Source: JANMJD01 sp963828405
Lineage (GTDB): Bacteria > Actinomycetota > Acidimicrobiia > Acidimicrobiales > Ilumatobacteraceae
Assembly (NCBI GenBank): GCA_963828405.1
Contig: CAWHEG010000031.1
Span: 1,860,001 to 1,924,000, forward strand
DNA length: 64,000 nucleotides
Direction of reading: 5' to 3'
Shown here: one piece after another, positions 1 to 9,077 of the stretch
How positions within the stretch are numbered: position 1 is the first letter of the stretch
How the letters are laid out: each line of letters begins with the position of its first letter
Position numbers and translations under genes: made by a program
The notes under the pieces: model-generated
Database searches by the model: none
Told to the model about the DNA's origin: nothing
Seen by the model: only the letters and a program-made list of their open reading frames with translations

Positions 1-304
1 ACGTTCCGGCCATGGCGGCGCGCAGCCACGTCACCCGCTCGCCGATCGCGACGCCCTGCGGGGAGGGGATCTCGGCGACGGCGGGGTCGACGGCGACGGC
101 GACTCCCCAGCGCTCGGCCAAGGGCGCCGCCGTGCGCCGGCAGCGGGCCAGCGGACTCGACAGGACCGGCATGGGGGACAGTGCGCCGAGGCGATCGGCG
201 ACGGCGACCGCCTGGGCGCGTCCGAGGTCGTCGAGGTCGGGGTCGGGATCCACGTCCCAACCGGCGGCGGCCCGGCCGTGACGGACGAGGTAGATGCGGG
301 GCAT
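1..304 (-). CDS. histidine phosphatase family protein (3' part beyond window)
   Basis: The first 101 codons of a minus-strand gene are visible; the rest runs off the left edge. The product begins MPRIYLVRHGRA, so it carries the RHG signature of the phosphoglycerate-mutase-like histidine phosphatases at residues 8-10, where the His is the phospho-acceptor. A second typical block, LSSPLARCRRTAAPLA, follows around residue 50 and fits the conserved substrate-pocket Arg region. It is probably a cytoplasmic phosphatase of small phosphorylated metabolites; the substrate cannot be told. The ATG sits 37 bases downstream of the PIG-L deacetylase stop on the same strand, so the two are probably cotranscribed. 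A short GC-rich inverted repeat (316-321 with 327-332) lies in that gap. Confidence 0.85.
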   Translation of the reverse strand, partial: MPRIYLVRHGRAAAGWDVDPDPDLDDLGRAQAVAVADRLGALSPMPVLSSPLARCRRTAAPLAERWGVAVAVDPAVAEIPSPQGVAIGERVTWLRAAMAGT

Positions 305-341
305 CAGCCGCGCCACCGGCCCGGCAGGCCGGGGACCGGTC

Positions 342-1151
342 TCATGTGTCGAACAGCCAGCCGAAGCGGGGGCCGTCACCGGTGGCGACGCCCTTCTCGA
401 CGAACCACTCGGTGCCGAACGCGACGGTGAACAGCTCGTCGGACATCTGCAGGAAGAACGACGTGTCGGTGACCTGGCTCGCATGGGCGCGGATCGACTC
501 GCGCTTGTGGGCGACGTAGGCGGTCACGTCGACGGCCATGGTGATCTCGTGCTCCAGCATCCCCATCGGGTTGCCGTCGTCGGCTGGGCCGTCGACGTCG
601 AAGTCCTCCTCGCCGTTGCCGACCGACACCCCGGCCTCCAGCGCCAACCGGGCGAAACGGCGGATGGCGTCGCGGTTCATCGTCGCCTCGAACACCCTCG
701 GCGTGGCGGCGAGCTCGGCGGCGCGGTGGCCGACGTGATGGACGTGGATGTGGTCGGGGTGGCCGTAGTTGCCGTGCCAGTCGTAGACGGTGAGCACGTC
801 GCAGGCCTCCTCGGCGAGCACGGCGGCCAGGCGCTCGGCGGCCTCGTCGACCGTCGCCCGGATGAACGAAGCGGGGTTGGAGTTCTGTGACCAGCCGGTC
901 ATCCCGGAGTCCTCGTAGCCGAGCCAGACGACGCGGGCGATGCCGAGTGCATCGGCCGATCGGGCCGCCTCGGCGCGGCGACGCTCCACCAGGGTCTGTT
1001 CGCCGAGATCATCGGGGCTCTCGCCCCATTCGCCGTTGGTGGCCACGACGAGCACCACCCGGTGGCCCTCCGCCGCGGCGCGGGCGATGGTGCCGCCGGT
1101 GGCGATCGCCTCGTCATCGGGATGGGCGTGGAAGCAGACCAGCGTGGCCAT
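342..1151 (-). CDS. PIG-L/LmbE family deacetylase (MshB/Mca-like)
   Basis: A 269-residue zinc-dependent N-acetylglucosaminyl deacetylase-family protein. It starts MATLVCFHAHPDDEAIATGG; the HPDDE block at residues 10-14 is the metal-binding signature, and the later WHGNYGHPDHIHVHHVG segment supplies the third zinc ligand and the HPDH motif. In actinobacteria this family includes the mycothiol enzymes MshB (GlcNAc-inositol deacetylase) and Mca (mycothiol-conjugate amidase). Its length and the extended C-terminal half are closer to those than to short LmbE proteins, but the exact substrate is inference. The start lies only 3 bases from the stop of the upstream racemase gene, implying cotranscription and possibly coupled translation. 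Confidence 0.85.
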   Translation of the reverse strand: MATLVCFHAHPDDEAIATGGTIARAAAEGHRVVLVVATNGEWGESPDDLGEQTLVERRRAEAARSADALGIARVVWLGYEDSGMTGWSQNSNPASFIRATVDEAAERLAAVLAEEACDVLTVYDWHGNYGHPDHIHVHHVGHRAAELAATPRVFEATMNRDAIRRFARLALEAGVSVGNGEEDFDVDGPADDGNPMGMLEHEITMAVDVTAYVAHKRESIRAHASQVTDTSFFLQMSDELFTVAFGTEWFVEKGVATGDGPRFGWLFDT

Positions 1152-1154
1152 CGA

Positions 1155-2318
1155 TCAGCCCCCGGCCTGACGGGCCGCGCCGGCGGCTTCGAGGTGGGCG
1201 ATCCGCTCGGCCTGCAGGCCCCAGTCGCCGAGGACCTCCCGGGTGTGCTGGCCCGGGTGGGCCGGGGGGCGGTCGAGCGCCGCGCCCGTCCGCGAGAAGC
1301 GCGGGGCGGGAGCGGGCTGCGTCATCCCGGCATGGTGGACGAAGGTGTCGCGGGCGACGTTGTGCGGGTGGCGGGCCGCCTCGTTCATCGTCAGCACCGG
1401 GGCGAAGCAAACGTCGGTCATCTCCATCAGCTCGCACCACTCCTCGCGTGAGCGGGTGGCGAACAGCTCGGTGAGGCGTTGCTTCAGGTGGGGCCAGTGC
1501 GCCTTGTCGTGCTGGTGGGCGAACTCCTCGTCATCGTCCAGGCCGGTGAGGCGCAGAAGTTCGGCGTAGAACTGCGGCTCGATCGAGCCGATCGAGATGT
1601 AGCTGCCGTCGGCGCACTGGTAGACGTCGTAGAAGTGGGCCCCGGTGTCGAGCAGGTTGGTGCCCCGGGCATTCTGGTCGAACGCCCCGATTGCGCTGAA
1701 CGACCAGAAGAACGTCATCAGCACGGCCGTCCCGTCGACCATCGCGGCGTCGATGACCTGGCCGGCGCCCGACTTCTGTGCCTCCAGCAGTCCGCACACC
1801 ACGCCGTAGGCCATGAACATGCCGCCACCACCGAAGTCGCCGACCATGTTGAGCGGCGGCACCGGACCCTCGCCGGCCCGGCCGAAGTGGGCGAGCGCCC
1901 CGCCGAGCGAGATGTAGTTGATGTCGTGGCCGGCCGCGGCCGCGTAGGGCCCGTGCTGGCCCCAGCCGGTCATCCGGCCGAACACCAGGCGCGGGTTGCG
2001 ATCGAGGCAGACGTCCGGGCCGATCCCGAGGCGTTCCATCACCCCCGGGCGGAAGCCCTCGATCAGCGCGTCGGCGCCCTCCACCAGGGTGAGCAGGGTC
2101 TCGACGCCCTCGGGATGCTTCAGGTCGAGCGCGACGTTGCGCCGACCGCGTTGGAGAACGTCGAAGTACGGAGTGTCCGGTGCCGGGCCGCGCACCGCTT
2201 GGGCTCGATCGACCCGGATGACCTCGGCGCCCATGTCGGCGAGCATCATCGCCGCGAACGGGCCCGGCCCGATGCCGGCGATCTCGATGATCCTGTACCC
2301 GGAGAGCGGTCCTGCCAT
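1155..2318 (-). CDS. mcr: alpha-methylacyl-CoA racemase / family III CoA-transferase
   Basis: A 387-residue member of the family III CoA-transferase fold. The N-terminus MAGPLSGYRIIEIAGIGPGP, the VIRVDR strand and the block GWGQHGPYAAAAGHDINYIS match the mycobacterial alpha-methylacyl-CoA racemase pattern, including the catalytic His (GHDINY) and the downstream Asp region. The enzyme interconverts (R)- and (S)-2-methylacyl-CoA, which is needed for beta-oxidation of methyl-branched and sterol side-chain acyl-CoAs. The chosen ATG matches the family N-terminus exactly; longer in-frame readings would run into the transporter gene. It follows the ABC transporter genes after 89 bases and precedes the PIG-L gene by 3 bases. 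Confidence 0.9.
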   Translation of the reverse strand: MAGPLSGYRIIEIAGIGPGPFAAMMLADMGAEVIRVDRAQAVRGPAPDTPYFDVLQRGRRNVALDLKHPEGVETLLTLVEGADALIEGFRPGVMERLGIGPDVCLDRNPRLVFGRMTGWGQHGPYAAAAGHDINYISLGGALAHFGRAGEGPVPPLNMVGDFGGGGMFMAYGVVCGLLEAQKSGAGQVIDAAMVDGTAVLMTFFWSFSAIGAFDQNARGTNLLDTGAHFYDVYQCADGSYISIGSIEPQFYAELLRLTGLDDDEEFAHQHDKAHWPHLKQRLTELFATRSREEWCELMEMTDVCFAPVLTMNEAARHPHNVARDTFVHHAGMTQPAPAPRFSRTGAALDRPPAHPGQHTREVLGDWGLQAERIAHLEAAGAARQAGG

Positions 2319-2407
2319 CGGCCGATTCTGCCTCACTTGGGCGTGTGGGAGCGGATCGCGTCGCGATCGCCGACCGGAGCGACTCGGGTGGCCGGGTCGG
2401 GTCCGGA

Positions 2408-4330
2408 TCAAAGAGCGGCGGGGGCCAGCCAGCAGGCCGCCTCGGAGCCGATCGACGCCGTCAGCGTCGGCTCGTCGGTCAGACACCGCGATTCCGCCTG
2501 CGGGCAGCGGGCGGCGAAGGCGCAGCCCGGTGGGCGTCCGAGCATGATCGGCGGGGTTCCCTGGATGCCGGTCAGCCGCTGGTGGCCGGCATCGTCGATC
2601 CGCGGGATCGCCCCGAGCAGCGCCCGTGTGTAGGGGTGGGCCGGGTTGCGGAACACCCCGGCCGTCGACCCGCGCTCGACGATCCGCCCGGCGTACATCA
2701 CGGCCACCTCGTCGGCCCGGGTGGCCACGATGCCGAGGTCGTGGGTGATCATCAGCACGCCCACGCCCCGCTCGGCGCGTAGCTCGTCGAGCAGGTCGAG
2801 GATCTGGGCCTGGATGGTCACGTCGAGCGCGCTCGTCGGCTCGTCGGCGATCAGGATGTCGGGATCGCACGACAGGGCGATGGCGATCGCCGCGCGCTGG
2901 CGCATCCCCCCGGACAGCTCGTGGGGGTACGACCTCAACCGCCGCTCGGGGTCCGGGATGCCGACCGCCTCGAGCAGGCCGACCGCCTGGCGGCGTGCTT
3001 CTGCCCGGGTCACACCGAGGTGCACCCGCATCGGTTCGGTGATCTGGCGCCGGAGGCGTTGCACCGGGTCGAGACTGGTCATCGGGTCCTGGAAGACCAT
3101 CGCGATCCGCCGGCCGCGTACCCTCGCCATCGAACGCTGGTCGAGCCGGCGGAGGTCGGCGTCGCCGAACAGGATCCGCCCCGGCGAGGCCGGCGAGACG
3201 GGAGCGGACACCACGTCGAGCACGCTGCGGGCGAGCATCGTCTTGCCCGATCCGCTCTCGCCGACCAGGGCGACGAGGCGGCCCGGTTCGACCCTCAGGT
3301 CGACGCCGTCGACGGCGCGGATCTCACCGAACGGCGTCTGGAGCCAGGTGTGCAGGTCGTCGAGGACCAGCGCCCGTCGCCCGCCCGGGATGATCGAGGG
3401 CGGGGGGAGGCGGAGGGTGCGTTGCCGATCGGGGTGGCTCCAGCGCAAGCCGATCCCGTCCCGCCGACGCGGCGGTCGGCCGCCGAACAGCCAGCGCTGC
3501 TGCCAACGCTCGGCCACCGTGTTGAGGGCGAGCACGGTGGCGACGATCACCCCGGAGGGGATCAGGGCGAGATGCGGGGAGCGGTCGACGCGTTCCTGCC
3601 CGGCTGCGATGAGCTTGCCCCAGGTCGCATAGCGGTCGGGCAGTCCGGCGCCGAAGAACGACAGGGCCCCCTCGATGGCGATGATGATCCCGACGACGAG
3701 CAGTCCGTAGGCGATGATCGGCACGGCGACGTTGGGGAGCAGTTCGTGGCGCACGACCCGGCGATGTCTCGCCCCCTGCATCCGCGCGGCGAGGACGAAG
3801 TCGCGCTCGGCCAACGGCAGGGTGGTCGCCCGGGTCAGCCGGGCGAAGACGGGGGCGATGAGGATGCCGAGCACGAGCACGACGGTGCGCAGGCTCTGCC
3901 CCCAGATCAGCGAGGCCACGCTGGCCGCGGCGAAAGCGGGGAACGCCGACAACGCGTCCAGCCCGATGACGGTCATCCGGTCGGTGGGCCCGCGCAGGTA
4001 GCCGGCGGTGATGCCGATCGCCGAGCCGGCGGTCAGGGCGATCACTCCGGCCGTGACGCCGACGAGGAGCGACATCCGCGATCCGTCGACGACCCGGCCG
4101 AGCAGGTCGAGACCGCGCGAATCGGTGCCGAAGGGATGGCCCCACGACGGTGCCGCCCGGATGTTGCGTAGGTTCTGCCGGCGGTTGAACGGGATCCACG
4201 GGGCGACCACGGCAGACGTCGAGATCAGCCCGAGCCAGGTCAGGGCGAGCATCCCGCCGGGCCCGAACCCGGCCAGCGGGCGCCGGCGACGCCACCTCGC
4301 CCCGCCCCCCGATGTGCCACCCGCCGTCAT
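2408..4330 (-). CDS. peptide-type ABC transporter, permease-ATPase fusion (DppC-DppD-like)
   Basis: 640 residues joining two usually separate subunits. Residues about 25-285 form a DppC/OppC permease with five to six membrane segments and the EAA-type loop (ERDFVLAARMQGARHRRVVRHELLPN, residues about 175-200). Residues about 325-640 are a DppD-type ATPase: Walker A GESGSGKT, signature LSGGMRQR, Walker B ILIADEPTSALD, switch His in MITHD, and the C-terminal oligopeptide-transporter tail with Cys residues (GCAFAARCPQAESRC). It overlaps the upstream permease by 4 bases (ATGA). Together with that permease and the binding lipoprotein it should import peptides, nickel chelates or similar solutes. 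No separate DppF-type second ATPase is present, so the fused ATPase may act as a homodimer. Confidence 0.9.
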   Translation of the reverse strand: MTAGGTSGGGARWRRRRPLAGFGPGGMLALTWLGLISTSAVVAPWIPFNRRQNLRNIRAAPSWGHPFGTDSRGLDLLGRVVDGSRMSLLVGVTAGVIALTAGSAIGITAGYLRGPTDRMTVIGLDALSAFPAFAAASVASLIWGQSLRTVVLVLGILIAPVFARLTRATTLPLAERDFVLAARMQGARHRRVVRHELLPNVAVPIIAYGLLVVGIIIAIEGALSFFGAGLPDRYATWGKLIAAGQERVDRSPHLALIPSGVIVATVLALNTVAERWQQRWLFGGRPPRRRDGIGLRWSHPDRQRTLRLPPPSIIPGGRRALVLDDLHTWLQTPFGEIRAVDGVDLRVEPGRLVALVGESGSGKTMLARSVLDVVSAPVSPASPGRILFGDADLRRLDQRSMARVRGRRIAMVFQDPMTSLDPVQRLRRQITEPMRVHLGVTRAEARRQAVGLLEAVGIPDPERRLRSYPHELSGGMRQRAAIAIALSCDPDILIADEPTSALDVTIQAQILDLLDELRAERGVGVLMITHDLGIVATRADEVAVMYAGRIVERGSTAGVFRNPAHPYTRALLGAIPRIDDAGHQRLTGIQGTPPIMLGRPPGCAFAARCPQAESRCLTDEPTLTASIGSEAACWLAPAAL

Positions 4331-5286
4331 GCCGCCCGCCGTTCGAGGCGGACCCGGGGGTCGAGGGTGGCCAGGCCGACGTCGACGGCGAGGTTGACGA
4401 GGACGTAGACGAGGGCGACGACGAGCACGGCCCCCTGCACCTTGACGATGTCGCGGGTCTGGACCGCCCGGGTGAGGAACTGGCCGAGCCCGGGGACCGA
4501 GAACAGGCCCTCGGCGATCACCGAGCTGCCCAGCAGGTAGGCCGTGTTCTGCCCGATGATCGACAGCATCGTCAGCGAGCTCGGCCTCAGTGCCCGCCCG
4601 AGCAGCACCCGGCGGGCCGACAGTCCCATCGCCCGGGCGAACGTGATGTGGTCGGCGCGCAGCGTCTGGACCAGGTCGTTGCGCAGCACCCGGTAGTAGA
4701 TCCCCGACAGCGGCACGGCGAGCGTGGCCACCGGCAGGGCGAGCGACCGCAGGTTTCCCATCGGGCTGTCGCCGAAGGTCCGGTAATCGGCGACCGGGAA
4801 CCAGCGGAGCTTCTGGGCGAAGACGATCAGGAGGATGATCCCGAAGGCGAACTGGGGCAGGGCGAGGGCGAAGAACGAGCCGGTCGACAGCGCCCGGTCG
4901 AGGCGTCCGTGCTCGCGCCGTGCCGAGGCGACGGCGGTCGCCATGGCGATCGCCACCGCGGTGACCTGGGTGAGCAGGAGCAGCTCGAGCGAGGTGGGCA
5001 CCCGTTGGCGCAGCGCCACCGAGACGATCTCGCCGGTCTGGTAGGACACCCCGAGGTCACCGCGGGCGGCGCGTGACACCCAGATGCCGAAGCGGGTGAC
5101 GAACGGCTTGTCGAGGGCGAGGTCGTGTTCGACGATGGCGATCTTCTCGGGCGTGGCGCTGTCGCCGAGCACCGTGATCGCCGTGCTCCCCGGGAGGAGG
5201 TCGAGGAGGAGATAGGTGGCGAGGCAGACGATCAGCACCACCACCAGTACCGATCCCAGGCGCTGGGCCAGCCAGCGGCGACTCAT
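4327..5286 (-). CDS. peptide-type ABC transporter permease (DppB-like)
   Basis: A 319-residue inner-membrane permease. The N-terminal segment RLGSVLVVVLIVCLATYLLL is a typical first helix of the DppB/OppB family, followed by the periplasmic loop (LPGSTAITVLGDSATPEKI) and five further helices. The EAA loop (RADHITFARAMGLSARRVLLGRALRPS) lies around residues 215-240 and would contact the ATPase. It sits between the binding lipoprotein gene, 28 bases upstream, and the permease-ATPase fusion, whose ATG overlaps its stop. It therefore forms the second transmembrane half of one importer. Confidence 0.9.
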   Translation of the reverse strand: MSRRWLAQRLGSVLVVVLIVCLATYLLLDLLPGSTAITVLGDSATPEKIAIVEHDLALDKPFVTRFGIWVSRAARGDLGVSYQTGEIVSVALRQRVPTSLELLLLTQVTAVAIAMATAVASARREHGRLDRALSTGSFFALALPQFAFGIILLIVFAQKLRWFPVADYRTFGDSPMGNLRSLALPVATLAVPLSGIYYRVLRNDLVQTLRADHITFARAMGLSARRVLLGRALRPSSLTMLSIIGQNTAYLLGSSVIAEGLFSVPGLGQFLTRAVQTRDIVKVQGAVLVVALVYVLVNLAVDVGLATLDPRVRLERRAA

Positions 5287-5314
5287 CGCGGTGACGTCCC
5301 GTTCGTTGATCGGG

Positions 5315-7021
5315 TCAGCGTGAGACGGTGCGCGACGGGAAGAAGTAGCTCGCCGTCAGGCCGCCGATCCCGGGTTTGGCGATGACGTAGAGCGAACCGT
5401 GCGAGGTGATCAGCACCGGCAGGTCGGCGCGCAGCTGCTGTTGGACGGCGGCATAGGCGGCCTTGCGCTCGGCGTCGTCCTGGCTGCGGCGCCCGGTCTC
5501 GAGCGCGGCGTCGACCTGCGGGTTGCTGTACCTGCCGTAGTTGAGCGAACCGTTCGTGTGGAACAGGTTGTAGGTGACGGCGTCGGGATCGCCCGTCGAG
5601 CCGCCCAGGAAGCCGAGCACGTCGTAGTTGCCCGACAGCAGATCGCCGATGTACGTGCCGAGATCGGGGACGATGATCAGCTCGACCTGCACGCCGACCT
5701 CCTCCCAGTAGCCCAAACTGGCTCGCACGAAGTCCTCGATCTCCTGGTTCCCGGCGAGCAGCTTGTAGGTGATCTCCACCGGCTGGCCGTAGTCGGCGAG
5801 CAGGGCCCGCGCCCCGTCGGGATCGAACGTCGGGATCGACTCGGGCGCCGCCCACCACTCGCTGTCCTTGGAGAACGGGCTGAAGCTGGCGTCGGCGAAC
5901 CCCTGCCCCTGGTAGGCCTCGGTGATCGCGTCGCGATCGACGGCCAACTGCAGGGCGCGACGCACGCGGACGTCGTCGAGCGGCGGCCGGGTGAGGTTGA
6001 GGTAGGAGTAGCCGTAGGCCGTCGGCGGCGGGTTGACGACCTGCGAACCGGCGGCCCGGGCCTCGTCGGCGGTGACGTCGACGATCGAGGTGAAGGCGTC
6101 GAGCTCACCGGCTTCGAACGCCCCCACCCGGGCCGCCTCGACCTGGATGAACTTGAAGACCAGCTCGTCCAGCGGTGCCGGGTCGCCCCAGTAACCGTCG
6201 TAGCGGACCAGGTCGACCTGGTCGCCGGGTGTCCAGTCGGTCAGCCGGTACGGCCCGGTGCCCACCGGGTTGCGCTTGAAGGCGTCGGCGTCGGCGGCAG
6301 CCGTCGGTGAGACCATCACGCCGACCACGCCGGCGAGGGCGTCCGGCAGGGCCGTCCACGGCTCGCTCAGACCGATCGTCACGGTGTGGTCGTCGACCAC
6401 CTCGATCGAGGTCACCGGCAGCAGTGACGAGCCGTTGTACAGCGAGGCCTTCTGGCGCTCGAGGTTGAACTTGACGGCGGCGGCGTCGAACGGGGTGCCG
6501 TCGTGGAACGTGACGCCGCGGCGTACGGCGAGCGTCCAGCTCAACCGGTCGGCGGATTCGGTGAGCGATTCGGCGAGGCGGTACTGCACGTCCTCCCCGG
6601 GCCGACGGGACATCAGGCCCTCGTAGACCGCCCCGTAGATCGAGCCGTTGGCCAGGCTGAGCGAGTTGGCGGCCGGGTCGAGCGTCTCGGGTTCGCTGTC
6701 GAGGCCGACGGTGACCTTCCCTCCCTGGGCAGGCGTCGTCGGCGCGGGTTCCGTCGCCTGGACGGTGCCGGCGACCGCACCCTCGGTGGCGGCCGGCGGT
6801 GTCGTCGTGGCCGGGGCGGAGGTCGCCGCCCCGGTGGTTGCCGTGGTGGTCGCCACCACGCCGGTCGATGACGTCGAACTGGAGCAGGCGGTGACCGCCG
6901 CGAGGGCGAGCACGGCTACGCCCCGGCGCGAACGCCGCCCGATCGGGCGCTCCGGCGCCGGTTGGCCGACGGCTCGAGACGTGCCGACCTGGACGGACCC
7001 TGACGCCGGTTGATTCCCCAT
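5315..7021 (-). CDS. peptide-type ABC transporter substrate-binding lipoprotein
   Basis: A 568-residue extracytoplasmic solute-binding protein of family 5 (DppA/OppA type). From the chosen ATG, a long basic N-region (RRSRRG) precedes a hydrophobic stretch ending in the lipobox VTAC with Cys46, followed by a Ser/Thr/Ala-rich linker to about residue 110. The mature part has the family blocks TLDPAANSLSLANGSIYGAVYEGL, FHDGTPFDAAAVKFNLER and GTGPYRLTDW. It is the first gene of the minus-strand operon that continues with both permease subunits and the fused ATPase. Divergent transcription from the LLM oxidoreductase gene leaves about 140 bases for promoters. Ligand unknown. Confidence 0.9.
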   Translation of the reverse strand: MGNQPASGSVQVGTSRAVGQPAPERPIGRRSRRGVAVLALAAVTACSSSTSSTGVVATTTATTGAATSAPATTTPPAATEGAVAGTVQATEPAPTTPAQGGKVTVGLDSEPETLDPAANSLSLANGSIYGAVYEGLMSRRPGEDVQYRLAESLTESADRLSWTLAVRRGVTFHDGTPFDAAAVKFNLERQKASLYNGSSLLPVTSIEVVDDHTVTIGLSEPWTALPDALAGVVGVMVSPTAAADADAFKRNPVGTGPYRLTDWTPGDQVDLVRYDGYWGDPAPLDELVFKFIQVEAARVGAFEAGELDAFTSIVDVTADEARAAGSQVVNPPPTAYGYSYLNLTRPPLDDVRVRRALQLAVDRDAITEAYQGQGFADASFSPFSKDSEWWAAPESIPTFDPDGARALLADYGQPVEITYKLLAGNQEIEDFVRASLGYWEEVGVQVELIIVPDLGTYIGDLLSGNYDVLGFLGGSTGDPDAVTYNLFHTNGSLNYGRYSNPQVDAALETGRRSQDDAERKAAYAAVQQQLRADLPVLITSHGSLYVIAKPGIGGLTASYFFPSRTVSR

Positions 7022-7161
7022 CGGGCCTGTGTACCACAGGGCCTTCGCCGTACTCGTACCTTGCCGAGCCGGCATCGCGGCCCTCGGCGTGGCGGGCCGC
7101 CGTCGCCGGACGGTTTGGCGACGGCCAGGCGTCGCGGGACATCGCGCTAGCGTCGCCGGCC

Positions 7162-8061
7162 ATGACGACGTACGGGGTGCACACCGGGTTGCAGAGCTGC
7201 ACCGTCGAGGATCTGCGCCGCACATGGCGCCGGATCGAGGAGCTCGGCTTCGACTGGATCTCGATCTGGGACCACTTCTACGGCGCCACCGGCCGGCCCG
7301 ACGACGCCGAGTGCTGGGAGGCCGTCGCCATGCACGCCGCGCTCGCCTGCGAGACGTCGAGGGTGCGCGTCGGGTCGCTGGTCTACTGCGTCGGTTATCG
7401 GCACCCGGCCGTGCTGGCGAAGATGATCACGGCGATCGACCACCTCTCCGGCGGTCGGGCCGACCTCGGGATGGGCGCCGGGTGGGCGATGGTCGAGTAC
7501 CAGGCCTACGGCATCCCGTTCCCGGCGCCCAAGGTGCGCCTCGACCAGCTCGAGGAGGCCCTCCGCTGCGTGCGCGGCCTGTTGCGCGACGAGACGACGA
7601 CGTTCGAGGGCGAGCACTTCCGGCTCACCGATGCCCGCAACGAGCCGCGTCCTGTCCAGAGCGCCTTGCCGATCTGGGTCGGGGGAGGCGGCGAGCAGCG
7701 CACGCTGCGGATCGCCGCCCGGCATGCCGACGGGTGGAACGTACCGTTCATCAGCCCCGACGAGTTCGCCCGCAAGCGTGGGGTGCTGCACGGGCACTGC
7801 ACCGCGGTGGACCGCGACCCGGCCGAGATCCGCTGTGCGATCAATGTCGGGCTGGCCTGGACCGAGGACAGCCTGCGGGCCCAGTTCGGCCAGATCGCCG
7901 ACCACGTCCGCCCCGGGGTGCTCAGCGGCACCGACGACGAGGTGGCCGAGACCATCGGGCGCTACGTCGAGGCGGGCGCCGACCAGATCAACATCGCCCT
8001 GCGCGCCCCGTTCGACGTCGAGGCGTTGGAGCGACTGGCCGCGATGTTGGGGCTCGCGTGA
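7162..8061 (+). CDS. LLM class F420-dependent oxidoreductase
   Basis: A 299-residue luciferase-like TIM-barrel oxidoreductase. The N-terminus (YGVHTGLQSCTVEDLRRTWR, then ELGFDWISIWDHFYG) and the block SGGRADLGMGAGW around residue 98 are typical of F420-dependent LLM proteins of actinobacteria. IWVGGGGEQRTLRIAARHADGWN is the conserved C-terminal cofactor-side segment. It probably uses reduced F420 (or FMNH2) for a hydride transfer; the substrate is unknown. Its stop overlaps the GTG start of galactokinase (GTGA), which overlaps the DUF952 gene in turn, so the three are translationally coupled. Confidence 0.85.
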   Translation: MTTYGVHTGLQSCTVEDLRRTWRRIEELGFDWISIWDHFYGATGRPDDAECWEAVAMHAALACETSRVRVGSLVYCVGYRHPAVLAKMITAIDHLSGGRADLGMGAGWAMVEYQAYGIPFPAPKVRLDQLEEALRCVRGLLRDETTTFEGEHFRLTDARNEPRPVQSALPIWVGGGGEQRTLRIAARHADGWNVPFISPDEFARKRGVLHGHCTAVDRDPAEIRCAINVGLAWTEDSLRAQFGQIADHVRPGVLSGTDDEVAETIGRYVEAGADQINIALRAPFDVEALERLAAMLGLA

Positions 8062-9077
8062 CCACACCGGGCCAGGCGACGCTGATCGCCCGGGCTCCGG
8101 GGCGGGTCAACCTGATCGGCGACCACACCGACTACACCGGCGGCCTCGTGCTGCCGATGGCCATCGACCGGTGGACGGAGATCGCCTTCACACCGCTGTC
8201 CGGCCGGGTCGAACTGCACTCCCGTGAGCAGCCCGACGACGTCGACTTCGCCCTGCCGGTCGACGAGCCGTCGGTGGTCGAACCGTTCTGGGGACGCTAC
8301 GTCGCCGCGGTGGCCGCCGAGATGGACGCCCGCTCGGGCATCCGCGGCGTGGTCTCGACGACGATCCCGATCGGGGCGGGGCTGTCGTCGAGCGCCGCGC
8401 TCGAGATCGCCGCCGGCCTCGCCCTCGGCTTCGACGGACCGGCGCTCGAGCTGGCCCAGCTGTGCCGCCGGGCCGAGCTGGCGGCGAGCGGCGTGCCGTG
8501 CGGGATCATGGATCAACTGGTGATCGCCGCCGCCGTCGACGGCCATGCGCTGATGATCGACTGCTCGTCCTACGAGATGACGCCCGTCGCCCTGCCGGCG
8601 GGCGTCGAGGTGATCGTCGAGTTCGTCGCCCACCGCACCCTGCAGGGCTCGGAGTACGCCGACCGCGTCACCGAGTGCAACGCGGCCGAGGCGGTGATCG
8701 GGTCGCTGGCCACGGCGGTGCCCGACGACGTCCGGGGGATCGCCGACGAGGTCGTCCGCCGCCGGGCCCGCCACGTGATCGGCGAGAACGCCCGGGTGCG
8801 CGACTTCGCCGCGGCGTTGGCCGGAGGCGATCTCGCCGGGGCCGGCCGGTTGATGGTCGACAGCCACCGCAGCCTGGCCGTCGACTTCGCCACCTCGACC
8901 GCCGTGATGGACGCCGCGGTCGAGCGGCTGCTCGCCGTCCCCGGGGTGTTCGGCGCCCGGATGACCGGCGGCGGGTTCGGCGGCTGCGTCGTCGCCCTGG
9001 CCGAGACCGGGGCCGTCCGCCGCGGCTGGGTGGTCCGGCCGGTCGGCGGCGCCCGGCTGATCGGCGACCGGCCGTGA
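8058..9077 (+). CDS. galK: galactokinase
   Basis: A 339-residue GHMP-family kinase. The galactokinase signature GRVNLIGDHTDYTGG is at residues about 14-28, the GHMP ATP-binding motif PIGAGLSSSAALE at about 101-113, the catalytic Asp region GIMDQL follows at about 150, and the C-terminal glycine-rich loop MTGGGFGGC closes the fold. It phosphorylates alpha-D-galactose with ATP in the Leloir pathway. The GTG start gives a 4-base overlap with the preceding gene, and the stop overlaps the next ATG. No galT, galE or sugar transporter is adjacent, so substrate specificity rests on motifs alone. At 339 residues it is slightly shorter than E. coli GalK. Confidence 0.88.
   Translation: MTTPGQATLIARAPGRVNLIGDHTDYTGGLVLPMAIDRWTEIAFTPLSGRVELHSREQPDDVDFALPVDEPSVVEPFWGRYVAAVAAEMDARSGIRGVVSTTIPIGAGLSSSAALEIAAGLALGFDGPALELAQLCRRAELAASGVPCGIMDQLVIAAAVDGHALMIDCSSYEMTPVALPAGVEVIVEFVAHRTLQGSEYADRVTECNAAEAVIGSLATAVPDDVRGIADEVVRRRARHVIGENARVRDFAAALAGGDLAGAGRLMVDSHRSLAVDFATSTAVMDAAVERLLAVPGVFGARMTGGGFGGCVVALAETGAVRRGWVVRPVGGARLIGDRP

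Noticed and set aside
7022..7225. Longer start for the binding lipoprotein (to 7225)
   Set aside because: The extension would bury the signal peptide and overlap the divergent LLM gene. ATG 7021 gives a proper lipoprotein N-terminus.
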